From Actinophytocola sp036378875 (GTDB taxonomy: Bacteria > Actinomycetota > Actinomycetes > Mycobacteriales > Pseudonocardiaceae): DNA of 64,000 nt. Below the pieces are notes generated by a model that saw only the letters and a list, made by a program, of their open reading frames with translations, was not told where the DNA came from and did no database searches. Below, one piece after another: positions 25,247-33,613 of the stretch. Made by a program: the position numbers and the translations under genes. The stretch spans positions 31,363-95,362 of the forward strand of contig NZ_DASUVO010000089.1 in assembly GCF_036378875.1 (NCBI RefSeq). The letters are read 5' to 3'. Every line of letters starts with the position of its first letter. Position 1 is the first letter of the stretch.

Positions 25247-28129
25247 TCAGTCCTTCGAACAGGGCTGTCCGTTGACCGTGAAGTCGGTCGGCTCCGCGTG
25301 CGGCGGAGACGACGAGGCGTTGAACCCGACCTGCACCGAACCGCCGGCCGGCACGCGGCTGTTCCACGACGTGGGGGTCGCGGACACCGCGGCGCCGGTC
25401 TGCGTCCAGGTCGCCGACCATCCCTCGGTGATCCTCTGGTTGCCGGGCCAGGTGAACCGGAGCGTCCACGATGTCCAGTCCGCGCCGCTGGTGTTGGTGA
25501 TGGTGACGTTCGCGGACAGTCCCGAGCTCCACCCGCTCGCCTGGTAGGTGATCCTGCAGGACGTCTGGCCGTCCGGTCCGGTGGTTACCGGGACCGCGCC
25601 GGAGCGCGCGGACGTGAGTCCTGCCCCGTTGCGGGCCTGCACAGCGAACCGGTACGCGGTGTTCGGCCGCAGCCCGGTCAGCGTCGCGGACGTGCCGGGG
25701 ACGGTGGCGACCACACGCGGCGTGTCACCCTCGATCGAGATGACGTCGTAGCTCCTGACGCCGCTCTCCGGGTCGCTGGACGCGGTCCAGTTCAGCGTCG
25801 CGCCCGTCGCGGTGACGGTGGACGCCACCGGGGTGCCCGGCGTGGTCGGGGGAGTGTTGTCGGGTGGGATCGGTGGGGCCGACTTTTCCGCCGCCCAGTT
25901 GGCGATCCACGCCAGCGCTGAGTTCCAGTTGACCGTGACCTCGTTGAGCGAGTACGCCTCGATGTGGTCCACGAAGCACTTCTGTGGCTTGCAGCCCTGG
26001 AGCATCCGCGCCGCGATGGGGTCCTGCAACCCACTGTTCGGGCCGCCGGAGAGCGCGCCGGGTGGCGCGATGGGCAGGGTCGGGTCGAGTTGGTTGGCCC
26101 AGTGCCGGTGGTGGACGTTGCGCACCGGCTGCCCGCCGTACCCGCTGACGTAGGAGTAGCTCACCGGATTGCGGCCGAACAGGTAGTGCAGCGCCTCGAA
26201 CACGCCCTCGCGGTACTTGGCCGCGCCGGTGAAGTCGTGCGCGAGCGCGAGCACCGACGCGTTGTTGGCGACCAGGCCGTTCGAGCCCCACACGTAGGTG
26301 CCGTCGGGCTCCCGGTACGGCGCGGGGTAGCCCAGCGACGCCATCTGGCTCAGGTGCTTGTCCGCTGCGGCCACGAACGCCGCCTTCGTCGCCGCGACGT
26401 CCGCCGCCGGCAGACCGGTGGGCACCAGCGCCAGCGTGATGTCACCGAGCGGACCGGTGGAACCCCAGTCGTAGCCGCGGTCGCTGACCGACCGTCCCTT
26501 GTAGAGGGTCGAGCCGGTCACGTCCGCGCGGTAGGCGGCCTCGCCGGTCGTCGCGTACATCTCCGCGGCGGCCCAGTAGAACTCGTCGGTCAACGTGGTG
26601 TCGGAGTACGAGCCGCCGCCGGTGCCGTCGTTCGGGTCGGCGATCTTGTTCGGATTCGCCTTCGCCGCCGCGTACGCCTTCGTCGCCGCGGCCAGCGCCC
26701 TGGCCGAGAACGCCGGGTCGATGGTCTTCCAGATGCGGGCCGACTGCGCCGCGACCGCCGCCATGTTCAGCGTCGCCGCGGTGCTGGTCGGCGAGAGCCT
26801 GCGGGTCTGGCTGTCCTGATGGGGCATTGTGGGCAGGGCGGTCCAGTTCGTGTCGTGGATCTTGTGGTGCACCATGCCGTCCGGCGCCTGCATCTTCAGC
26901 AGGAACTCGACCTCCCAGCGAGCCTCGTCGAGGACGTCGGGCACGCCGTTGGCATTTTCCGGGATGGCGAGCTTGCCGTCGCCCAGTGCGGCGGCGTCGC
27001 CGATCAGTTTGGCGCGCTCGTAGGTGTTGAGCACCTGCCATGCCGAGATGCCGCCGTTGACGACGTACTTGCCGTGGTCGCCAGCGTCGTACCAGCCGCC
27101 ACGCACGTCCAGCGTGTAGCCACAGTTGAGGTCGGACCGGCAGGGCACGTTGTTGTCACCCTGGTTGGGCGCGACGTTGAGGTGGCCCGCCGGCCGCGCG
27201 TACGTGGCGCCGGCGTACTGCGCGTCGATCGCGATGCCGCTGCGCTGGTGGTAGAAGAACGCCAGCGAGTCGTAGCGCAGCTTCCTGATCGGCTCGGCGG
27301 AGATGGCGAACGGGAAGCTGGTCTCCGCGCCGACGGTCAGCGTGTAGCCCGTGCCCGCCATGTCGTAGGAGGAGAAGTCGATCAGGTGCACCGGGTCGCC
27401 GGACAGCGCGTCGACGCCCTTCGGTGTGGTCTGGCCGGTGGCCACGGCCGTTCCGGCGGAGTTCCTCAGTGCCCATGTCTGCGCGGTGGTCGCGTCGGAC
27501 ACGAGGGTGGCGTGCTTCGGCAGACCCGGCACGTACGCGACCTGGTCGACCTGGACCTTCTTCGTCGGCGCGCCAGGACCGCCGGGCGGGATCACGCCGC
27601 CGACCAGCGAGACGTTGTCCACGCAGACGGTGTTGTTCGCCGCGTTGCCGCCGAGCTGGAAGGTGATCTGGCCGTTGCCCGCGTCCGGGAAGTTCAGCTG
27701 GGAGGTGAACGTGAAGGTGTACTTCTGCTTGCTCGTGGTCAGCGCGACCTCGTGCCGGGCGATCCCCTGGAACGGGCTGACCCCTTCACCCGCGTTGGCC
27801 GCGATGTGCTGGGGTGTGGTGGCGTAGGCGTCGAAGGACATCGTGTACTGCTGTCCGGCCTCGAACGGCACGCCGTTCTCGCCGATCAAGGCGTCCCAGG
27901 GGTTCGTCGTGCCGCCGGTGACCGACGCGCACAGCTCGCCGTTGACGACGCGGTGGGTCACTCCGGCGCTCGCCCACCACGGGTCGGCCGTCCCCGCACC
28001 GAAGGCGCCGTTGAGGATTCGTTCGTAGTCGGCGGCGTGGGCGGGGGTGGTGGTGAACACGGCCGCGACAGCGGCAAGGGCAAGCGCGGTGGCGTGGAGG
28101 CGCCGACGGGCAGGGAAAAGCGATCTCAT
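25247..28129 (-). CDS. Secreted GH9 cellulase, CBM4/9-Ig-GH9-FN3-CBM2
   Basis: A 960-residue exported endo-/exo-glucanase. The signal peptide ends near TTPAHA (about residue 32). A CBM4/9 domain (about 35-175) precedes the Ig-like CelD-N module (KKVQVDQVAYVPGLPKHATL, about 190-280). In the GH9 catalytic domain (about 285-765), the nucleophile motif is GWYDAGDHGKYV and the His signature is NVHHRHWAN. The acid motif is EAYSLNEVTVNWNSALAW. An FN3 domain and a C-terminal CBM2 (QTSCRITYQASGWSSGLSAN onward) complete it. Both key regions are intact, so it should be active on cellulose. GGAGGAG lies ten bases before the ATG, and a CebR box lies 44 bp upstream of the start. Confidence 0.95.
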   Translation of the reverse strand: MRSLFPARRRLHATALALAAVAAVFTTTPAHAADYERILNGAFGAGTADPWWASAGVTHRVVNGELCASVTGGTTNPWDALIGENGVPFEAGQQYTMSFDAYATTPQHIAANAGEGVSPFQGIARHEVALTTSKQKYTFTFTSQLNFPDAGNGQITFQLGGNAANNTVCVDNVSLVGGVIPPGGPGAPTKKVQVDQVAYVPGLPKHATLVSDATTAQTWALRNSAGTAVATGQTTPKGVDALSGDPVHLIDFSSYDMAGTGYTLTVGAETSFPFAISAEPIRKLRYDSLAFFYHQRSGIAIDAQYAGATYARPAGHLNVAPNQGDNNVPCRSDLNCGYTLDVRGGWYDAGDHGKYVVNGGISAWQVLNTYERAKLIGDAAALGDGKLAIPENANGVPDVLDEARWEVEFLLKMQAPDGMVHHKIHDTNWTALPTMPHQDSQTRRLSPTSTAATLNMAAVAAQSARIWKTIDPAFSARALAAATKAYAAAKANPNKIADPNDGTGGGSYSDTTLTDEFYWAAAEMYATTGEAAYRADVTGSTLYKGRSVSDRGYDWGSTGPLGDITLALVPTGLPAADVAATKAAFVAAADKHLSQMASLGYPAPYREPDGTYVWGSNGLVANNASVLALAHDFTGAAKYREGVFEALHYLFGRNPVSYSYVSGYGGQPVRNVHHRHWANQLDPTLPIAPPGALSGGPNSGLQDPIAARMLQGCKPQKCFVDHIEAYSLNEVTVNWNSALAWIANWAAEKSAPPIPPDNTPPTTPGTPVASTVTATGATLNWTASSDPESGVRSYDVISIEGDTPRVVATVPGTSATLTGLRPNTAYRFAVQARNGAGLTSARSGAVPVTTGPDGQTSCRITYQASGWSSGLSANVTITNTSGADWTSWTLRFTWPGNQRITEGWSATWTQTGAAVSATPTSWNSRVPAGGSVQVGFNASSSPPHAEPTDFTVNGQPCSKD

Positions 28130-28165
28130 CGGACTGGACTCCTCCGTCTACGTTGACGGTTGGCG

Positions 28166-28193
28166 AAGCTTCTGGGAGCGCTCCCAGAAGCTT
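28166..28193. promoter_or_regulatory. CebR operator (cellobiose-responsive) before the cellulase gene
   Basis: The 14-bp core TGGGAGCGCTCCCA (28173-28186) is exactly the operator bound by CebR, the LacI-family cellulose-utilisation repressor of Streptomyces and Thermobifida. Here it sits in a larger perfect 28-bp palindrome with AAGCTTC/GAAGCTT arms. It lies 37-64 bp upstream of the cellulase ATG, a position fit for repression. The cebR gene itself is not in the window. Confidence 0.9.
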
Positions 28194-28445
28194 AGATCGG
28201 TACTCACTCATCTGCAAGAGTCGGCTTGATCTCCGCCTGCATAAGTAGTACTCATCTGTTGATGGCGCGCTGACGACACCGATCGAACCGCCATCTGCTG
28301 ACGAGGCACCGCTGGCCGGTGCGGCACCCTCGTCCCCCGGGATCGAATCCGGCCGTTCAACGTATTGCGTCTGATCGGCCGCATCGGCAAGGCTGGTGGG
28401 GCCGTGAGCGCGAACTGGGGAGCGCTCCGTGTCCTGGGGCTCATC
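28194..28445. other. Intergenic region between divergent cellulase and secreted-protein genes
   Basis: About 250 bases, presumably holding the cellulase promoter next to the CebR box. No gene or further dyad is recognised. Confidence 0.4.
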
Positions 28446-29540
28446 GTGCGCGTAGAACGCGTGCTTCGTCAGCGTGCGTTCCGGAAGCCAGTTGCCGCCG
28501 CGGTTCTCTCGTTGCTCGTGGCCGGAACGGCCGCGGGGCTCGCGACGCAGGCCGGCGCGGCTCCCGCGGCACAACGCCACACCGCGGGGCCGTCGGCCCG
28601 GTCGGAGCCGGCACGGCACGCCAACCAGTCCACGTCGTGACTGTGCCGAACTCCCTGCGGCCATGCCGTCGAGACCGGCGCGGGTGACACCATGCCCGGC
28701 GCGCCGACGAACCCGCACATCGATCCCGCCTTCGGTTGCGCCACAGCGGCTCCTGGCCCGGCCATCAGCCCGGCAGGCCTCAACGATGCCGGTACCCCGG
28801 TGCTGCGCGCCGACATCACCGACCCGGACCAGGACGAGCTGTCCGCGCGGTTTGTTCTGTGGCCGGTCGCCGATCCGGCGCAGCGGCACGAGATGGTCTG
28901 GCCGGTGAGCAACGGCCAAACCCACGCCCAGGTGGACATCACCATCGTCGACGCATCCGGCTACGCGTGGCAGGTCCGCGGCGAGGACGGCACGAACGTC
29001 GGCCCGTGGAGCGACCCCTGCTACTTCACCGTCGACAGGACCGCGCCGCCGACACCGACCGTCTCCTCGGCGGTGTACCCATCGGGGTTCACTACCGGGG
29101 GCGGCCCCGGTGTGCCCGGCTCGTTCACCTTCACCGCCAACGGATCAGCCGACGTGGTGGCCTACGAGTACCGGATCTACCCCGAGGGCGACGGGAACTG
29201 GCGTTCCGTGCCCGGCGACGGTCCCGGTGGTTCGGCCGTGGTCGACTACACACCGGCGAACAGCGGCTACCAGTGGGTGTCGATACGCCGTGGACCCCGC
29301 GGGGAACCGGTCCTGTCCGGTGGGATCGGGGTGCCCGGGGTGTTCGACTTCCAATCCAACCTGCCGGGCGTCGTGAGCTACGCCTACCGCCTCGACGACG
29401 GTCCGGAGTCGACGGTCGCCGCCGGAGCGGACCACAGGGCCAGCGTCACCGCGGCAAGGGAATCACCTCGCCGAGCATTTGAGAGGCAACCGGGTGTCAC
29501 CTACACCGTCTGGGTTCCTCGGGAGTGCCGCGCCTGCTGA
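28446..29540 (+). pseudogene. Secreted multi-domain protein gene interrupted by an in-frame stop
   Basis: A GTG start gives a good Sec signal peptide (RKPVAAAVLSLLVAGTAAGL, then ATQAGAAPA) and a linker to a TGA at 28638-28640. The same frame then continues without another stop to 29540. It encodes FN3/Ig-like beta-sandwich repeats (AYEYRIYPEGDGNWRSVPGD and SYAYRLDDGPESTVAAGADH) with the SFTFTANGSADVVAYEYR-type start seen in large actinobacterial LamG/RHS cell-surface proteins. Both halves belong together by frame and order. It could be a nonsense mutation, or two compensating frameshifts before 28690. The protein also ends abruptly, so the 3' part of the original gene is missing. Confidence 0.6.
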
Positions 29541-29561
29541 GTCAGCCGACCCTCCGCCGCT

Positions 29562-29615
29562 GGGGCCGGCGGCGTAGGCAAGAACGTCAGGTGACCTTCT
29601 TGCCTACGCCGGCCC
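29562..29615. terminator. Large hairpin overlapping the 3' end of the DUF574 gene
   Basis: GGCGTAGGCAAGAA on the left arm (within 29562-29584) pairs with TTCTTGCCTACGCC (29597-29610). The outer GGGCC/GGCCC also pair, with a three-base bulge. The right arm is the last coding stretch of the methyltransferase gene (GVGKK) and the stop lies in the loop. It probably terminates transcripts from both sides. Confidence 0.6.
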
Positions 29616-30498
29616 AGATTGCGGACTCGCTCGATGTTCGCAGGATGACCGTGGGGGTGGTGGGGGTGGTGGGCCCTGCCTCTTCGGGGTGCCAGTCAGG
29701 GGTCCAGGTCCAGCCTGGTTCGACGAGTTGGAAATCGCCGAGGAAGGCGGCGATCTCGGCGTGTGATCGCCAGCCGGCACTGCTGTTCGACTGCTCGTAC
29801 ATGCGTTTTATGTCGCGCATCCGCTCGACGAGCTTGTCGGGTACCCCCTCGATGGTGGTGTGCGAGATCGCGAGGTAGGAGCCTCGTGGCAGGAGTTCGC
29901 GGAAGCGCGCGACCGACTGCGGGCCGATGTCGTTGCCGTCGGCATCGGGTTGGCGCACGTGTAACACGGCGATGAGCAGCAACGCGATGGGCTCGTCGAG
30001 GTTGATCAGCTGCGTCTCGCAGGCCTTCTGCCACAGCTCGTCGGGGTTGCGGAGATCGGCGTCGATGATGGCGTGCCGGCCGGGATCACCTTCGCTGTCG
30101 AGCAGCATGGCCGCGTGCGCCACGGCGACCGGGTCGTTGTCGACGTACACCACTCGGGTGTCCGGCACCTGACCGGCTTCTCGTTTGGCGTCGTCGGCCA
30201 CCTCGTGCGTGTTGCCCGCGGTCGGCACACCGGCGCCGATGTCCAGGAACTGCTTGATGCCCTGTTTGGTGAGGTATCGGACCGCTCGGTTGAGGAACAG
30301 CCGGTTGGCCAACGCCATATCCCTCGCCAACGGATTCTTGTCCAGGATACGGTCGCCGAACTCCCGATCCACCGCCCAGTTGGCCGTGCCACCCAGTATG
30401 TAGTCGTAGACCCGGGCGACGCTGGGGTGCTTCAGGTCAACGCCGGGTGGCGGCAGCGGATCCGAGTGTTTCTCGAGCACGGGTGCACGCCTCCCCAT
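29587..30498 (-). CDS. SAM-dependent methyltransferase of the DUF574 (Methyltransf_19) family
   Basis: A 303-residue protein of a family very abundant in actinomycetes. The N-terminus DLKHPSVARVYDYILGGTAN is diagnostic, as is FLNRAVRYLTKQGIKQFLDI followed by GAGVPTAGNTHEVA, the SAM-binding loop. The middle part VVYVDNDPVAVAHAAMLL is the acidic SAM-ribose motif. The biological methyl acceptor of this family is not established. Gene order gives no operon partner, and the upstream neighbour is divergent. Confidence 0.88.
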   Translation of the reverse strand: MGRRAPVLEKHSDPLPPPGVDLKHPSVARVYDYILGGTANWAVDREFGDRILDKNPLARDMALANRLFLNRAVRYLTKQGIKQFLDIGAGVPTAGNTHEVADDAKREAGQVPDTRVVYVDNDPVAVAHAAMLLDSEGDPGRHAIIDADLRNPDELWQKACETQLINLDEPIALLLIAVLHVRQPDADGNDIGPQSVARFRELLPRGSYLAISHTTIEGVPDKLVERMRDIKRMYEQSNSSAGWRSHAEIAAFLGDFQLVEPGWTWTPDWHPEEAGPTTPTTPTVILRTSSESAIWAGVGKKVT

Positions 30499-30694
30499 AT
30501 GGATTTCCGTGGAATATCACGATGCTCTGGAGCGTACGGCATCGCGAGAACCGTGGACAGTGTGCTTTTACAAAGGAGTGCGGTTCAAAACCAGGGACTC
30601 CACGCCCACCTTCCGGCCCACCCCACGGTGCTATGACGGTCTCATTTGGCGCCGGGAGGCTGGCTTGTCGGTGCTCGGACCTAGTATGCGGAGC

Positions 30695-31414
30695 ATGACG
30701 CGATATGTCGAAGAGGATCTGCACGGTGCGGAGTTCCGCGAGTGCGATCTGACCGGGGCACGCCTGATCGGCGTCGTCATGCGGGATGCCGTGATCGACG
30801 GGCTCATCACCAACCTCGTGGTGAACGGTGTCGAGGTCACCGAGTACGTCGAGGCAGAGCTCGACCGGCGTCATCCGGTGCGGGTGCTGCTCCGCTCCGA
30901 GGACCCTGTCGATCTGCGCGAGGCATCGCGTCAGCTCCATGCCGGCTGGGCCGCCACGATCGAGCGAATCCGCCGTACGCCCGGCATCGAGCGCCGCAGC
31001 GTGAACGACGAGTGGTCGGCGGTGCAGACGATGCGCCACCTGGTCTTCGTCCACGACTCGTGGTTCCGCCGCTGCTGCCTGGGCTCGACGGAGCTGTTCA
31101 CGCCGATGGGCATCGGGACGACCGTCGAGCCCTACCGTGGAGCGCACGGGCTTGACCTCTCGCTCGATCCGGCCCTCGACGAGATCGTGAGCGTGCGTGA
31201 CGCACAGGCCGCCGAGCTGCAGGCCTGGCTCGACGAGGTCACCGCTGCGCAGCTCGCGGCGCGAGCGCCGGTGCCCGACGACGATGTCTGGCCGCCGTAC
31301 GCCCGGGGCCGCTCGGTGCGGCAGTGCCTCGGCACGGTGCTCAACGAGACCATCGAGCACCACGGCTTCTGCGTCCGCGACCTCGACCTGATCGAGGCAC
31401 AGGACGCTGAGTAG
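30695..31414 (+). CDS. DinB-family protein with N-terminal pentapeptide-like segment
   Basis: A 239-residue protein. An N-terminal quadrilateral-like stretch of pentapeptide units (EEDLHGAEFRECDLTGARLI) precedes a four-helix DinB/YfiT-type metalloenzyme domain. In it, WSAVQTMRHLVFVHDSWFRR holds the first metal-binding His, and NETIEHHGFCVRDLD holds the last two. DinB-fold proteins include bacillithiol/mycothiol-dependent transferases, so a thiol-transfer role is possible but unproven. The ATG at 30695 gives MTRYVEEDL; an in-frame ATG at 30686 is equally possible. Confidence 0.8.
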   Translation: MTRYVEEDLHGAEFRECDLTGARLIGVVMRDAVIDGLITNLVVNGVEVTEYVEAELDRRHPVRVLLRSEDPVDLREASRQLHAGWAATIERIRRTPGIERRSVNDEWSAVQTMRHLVFVHDSWFRRCCLGSTELFTPMGIGTTVEPYRGAHGLDLSLDPALDEIVSVRDAQAAELQAWLDEVTAAQLAARAPVPDDDVWPPYARGRSVRQCLGTVLNETIEHHGFCVRDLDLIEAQDAE

Positions 31415-31691
31415 GACCGGCTACGGACTCAGCATCGTGCGGATGCGGGCATCGCCGATGCGTCTGCGCGGTGCCGAGCTGCTTGAAACCCTGCGCGCGG
31501 AAGACGAAGTGGACGGTCCGGCGTGGCGGCGGTCGCCGCGGACACGCCCGACGTCATCCTGGTCAGCGTGACGAGCGAGCCCACCGCCACGGGGAACGGA
31601 ATCCGTATCGCGTGCGGCTCTCTTCACTGTTGTTCCTTGACGGTTCGTGGACAGCCTGGCGCGCACATTCGTTCGGACAACAACCCTGACC
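31415..31691. other. Gap between DinB gene and export operon
   Basis: About 280 bases. A plus-strand stretch reading AAVAADTPDVILVSVTSEPT near 31530 resembles the phosphoacceptor strand of a response-regulator receiver domain, and GAELLETLRAEDEVDG lies in another frame just before it. This may be a remnant, but the evidence is weak. No terminator-like hairpin was recognised. Confidence 0.3.
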
Positions 31692-32924
31692 TCACGCCAG
31701 AGCCTCCGTCGGTGCCAGGCGGGCGGCCCGCATCGCGGGGTACATTCCCGCCAGAGCGCCGACGAGGACGGCGGCGCCGACGCCACCGGCCAGGGCGGCC
31801 GGCGGGAACACGCCTGGCCAGTGTTTGGTCAGCGCGTAGCCGGCGGTGGCGCCGATTCCGAAGAGGACGCCGACCAGGCCGCCGAGCCCGGACAGCAGCA
31901 CCGACTCGGCCAGGAACTGGCCGCGCACCTGCCGACGTGTCGCACCCAGCGCCCGGCGCAGGCCGATCTCCCGCCGGCGCTCCAGCACCGCGATCACCAT
32001 GGTGTTGGCCACGCCGACCCCGCCGACCAGCAGCGCCACCCCGCCGAGGGCGAGAAACAGCGCGCTGTAGGAACTGTCCGCGAGCCGTTGCGCGGCCAGC
32101 ACCTCGGACGGCAGGGTGACCTGGACCTCGTTGGGTTGCTGTGGGTTGATGGTGGCCGCGAGGACCCCGCGTACGGCCTCGACGTGGGCGTCCTGGGCGC
32201 GTAGGTACACCGAGCCGGGGTTGCCGGAGAAGCCGAGCCGCTGCTGCGCCACCGGCCAGCCGATCAGGACCGAGCGCTCGATCTCCGGGGCGAGCGGCAT
32301 CTGGTTGAGAATGCCGAGCACGACGAACCACTGTCGGCCGATCCATACCTGCGGCGGCGACGAGGGGTCGATCCGGTCGATGCCGAGCCGTTTGGCGGCT
32401 TCTGAGCCGAGCACGACGGTGGGGAAGTTCTCGGTCGCCGCGTCCAGGAATCGTCCACTGTGGAGACTTCCCTGGAGTACGTCGAGGAGGTCCGGTAGTG
32501 AAGCGAGGACGGCCAGTCCGGAGGTCTCCGATTCGGGAACCCGGTCCGTGCGGCGCACCGTGGCGTCGACGACGCCGACCGAGGACACGGCGGTGACCGG
32601 GTCGATCCGGCGCACCATCGGCACCGCGGTGGTCGGCAGCTCCGCGTCCTCGCCGAGGAAGGTCTGCCCCGGTTTGGCGGTCAGCAGGTTGGGGCCTAGC
32701 GCGGCGAGCTCGTCCCGCAGTGCCTGGGCGCTCGAGGCGGGAATGCTTACCACGGCGATCATCGCGGCGATCCCGATCGCGATACCCAGCGCGGAGAGCA
32801 CCGCCCGCAGGGGGCGGGTGCGTATGCCGTGCCCGCCCAGCCGCAGCATGTCCCGCGGCCCGAGCCGTCGTGGCCGCGGCAAGGGCTCCGGCTCCGGTGG
32901 TGGGATCACCGTCGGCGTACTCAT
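31692..32924 (-). CDS. MacB-like ABC transporter permease (FtsX family)
   Basis: A 410-residue membrane protein. Helix 1 (RAVLSALGIAIGIAAMIAVV, about 39-58) is followed by a large extracellular MacB-PCD domain. Three C-terminal helices follow, with the FtsX motif RRREIGLRRALGATRRQVRG (about 315-334). This topology belongs to mechanotransmission ABC systems that drive efflux of peptides, lipids or antibiotics rather than import. It overlaps the ATPase gene (ATGA) and forms an operon adaptor-ATPase-permease. No outer membrane exists here, so the system probably moves substrates off the membrane or to the surface. Confidence 0.9.
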   Translation of the reverse strand: MSTPTVIPPPEPEPLPRPRRLGPRDMLRLGGHGIRTRPLRAVLSALGIAIGIAAMIAVVSIPASSAQALRDELAALGPNLLTAKPGQTFLGEDAELPTTAVPMVRRIDPVTAVSSVGVVDATVRRTDRVPESETSGLAVLASLPDLLDVLQGSLHSGRFLDAATENFPTVVLGSEAAKRLGIDRIDPSSPPQVWIGRQWFVVLGILNQMPLAPEIERSVLIGWPVAQQRLGFSGNPGSVYLRAQDAHVEAVRGVLAATINPQQPNEVQVTLPSEVLAAQRLADSSYSALFLALGGVALLVGGVGVANTMVIAVLERRREIGLRRALGATRRQVRGQFLAESVLLSGLGGLVGVLFGIGATAGYALTKHWPGVFPPAALAGGVGAAVLVGALAGMYPAMRAARLAPTEALA

Positions 32925-33613
32925 CGATCCTCCTGTGTGGACAGTGGCACGTCGGCCATGAGCGTGCCGTCCAGCATCTCCACTCGGCGGTGGGTGGCGG
33001 CGGCGATCGTGGGGTCGTGGGTGACGATCACCACGGTGGTGCCCGCCGCGTTCAGCTCAACCAACAGTCCCAGGACCTCCGTGCCGGTGCGGCTGTCCAG
33101 GTTTCCGGTCGGTTCGTCGGCGAGCACGATCGCCGGGTTGGTGACCACCGCCCGGGCGATCGCCACCCGCTGCCGCTCCCCGCCGGACAGCTCGCCCGGG
33201 GTGTGCCAGGTACGGTGCGCCAGCCCGACCCGCTCCAGCGCCGCCATCGCCATCGCCTTCCGCCGGCGGACGGGCACTCCGGCATAGGCCAGGCCGGCGG
33301 CGACGTTCTCCATCGCCGATAGCCCGTCGGTGAGGAAGAACTGCTGGAACACGAAGCCGATCCAGCGCGACCGCAGCGCGGCGAGACGTCGATCGGACAA
33401 CCGGGCGACGTCGTGGCCGCGCACCTCGACCCGCCCGTCGCTGGGCCGGTCCAGTGTGCCCATCAGGTGCAGCAGCGTGGACTTGCCCGAACCGGAGGGG
33501 CCGATCAACGCCACCAGTTCACCTGGCCCGATCTCCAGCGACACCTCCCGCAGGGCACGCACCCCGCCCGGATAGGTCTTGCTGGCGTTCCTGATCGCCA
33601 GGACCGGGATCAT
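32921..33613 (-). CDS. MacB/LolD-type ABC transporter ATPase
   Basis: A 230-residue nucleotide-binding subunit. Walker A is GPSGSGKSTLLHLMGTLDRP (about 38-57), the ABC signature is LSGGERQRVAIARA, and Walker B is PAIVLADEPTGNLDS; the H-loop is VTHD. The LMGTLDRPSDG stretch is typical of LolD/MacB ATPases. It overlaps both the permease and adaptor genes by four bases. Confidence 0.94.
   Translation of the reverse strand: MIPVLAIRNASKTYPGGVRALREVSLEIGPGELVALIGPSGSGKSTLLHLMGTLDRPSDGRVEVRGHDVARLSDRRLAALRSRWIGFVFQQFFLTDGLSAMENVAAGLAYAGVPVRRRKAMAMAALERVGLAHRTWHTPGELSGGERQRVAIARAVVTNPAIVLADEPTGNLDSRTGTEVLGLLVELNAAGTTVVIVTHDPTIAAATHRRVEMLDGTLMADVPLSTQEDR

Noticed and set aside
25964..28156. 730-codon open frame on the plus strand opposite the cellulase gene
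   Set aside because: It is a GC-driven shadow of GH9. Its translation is Arg/Val/Gly-rich without motifs, and the opposite strand has intact catalytic and binding domains.
31523..31600. Receiver-domain-like stretch AAVAADTPDVILVSV
   Set aside because: It is too short and lacks the other acidic-pocket residues, so it is noted only as a possible remnant in the gap entry.
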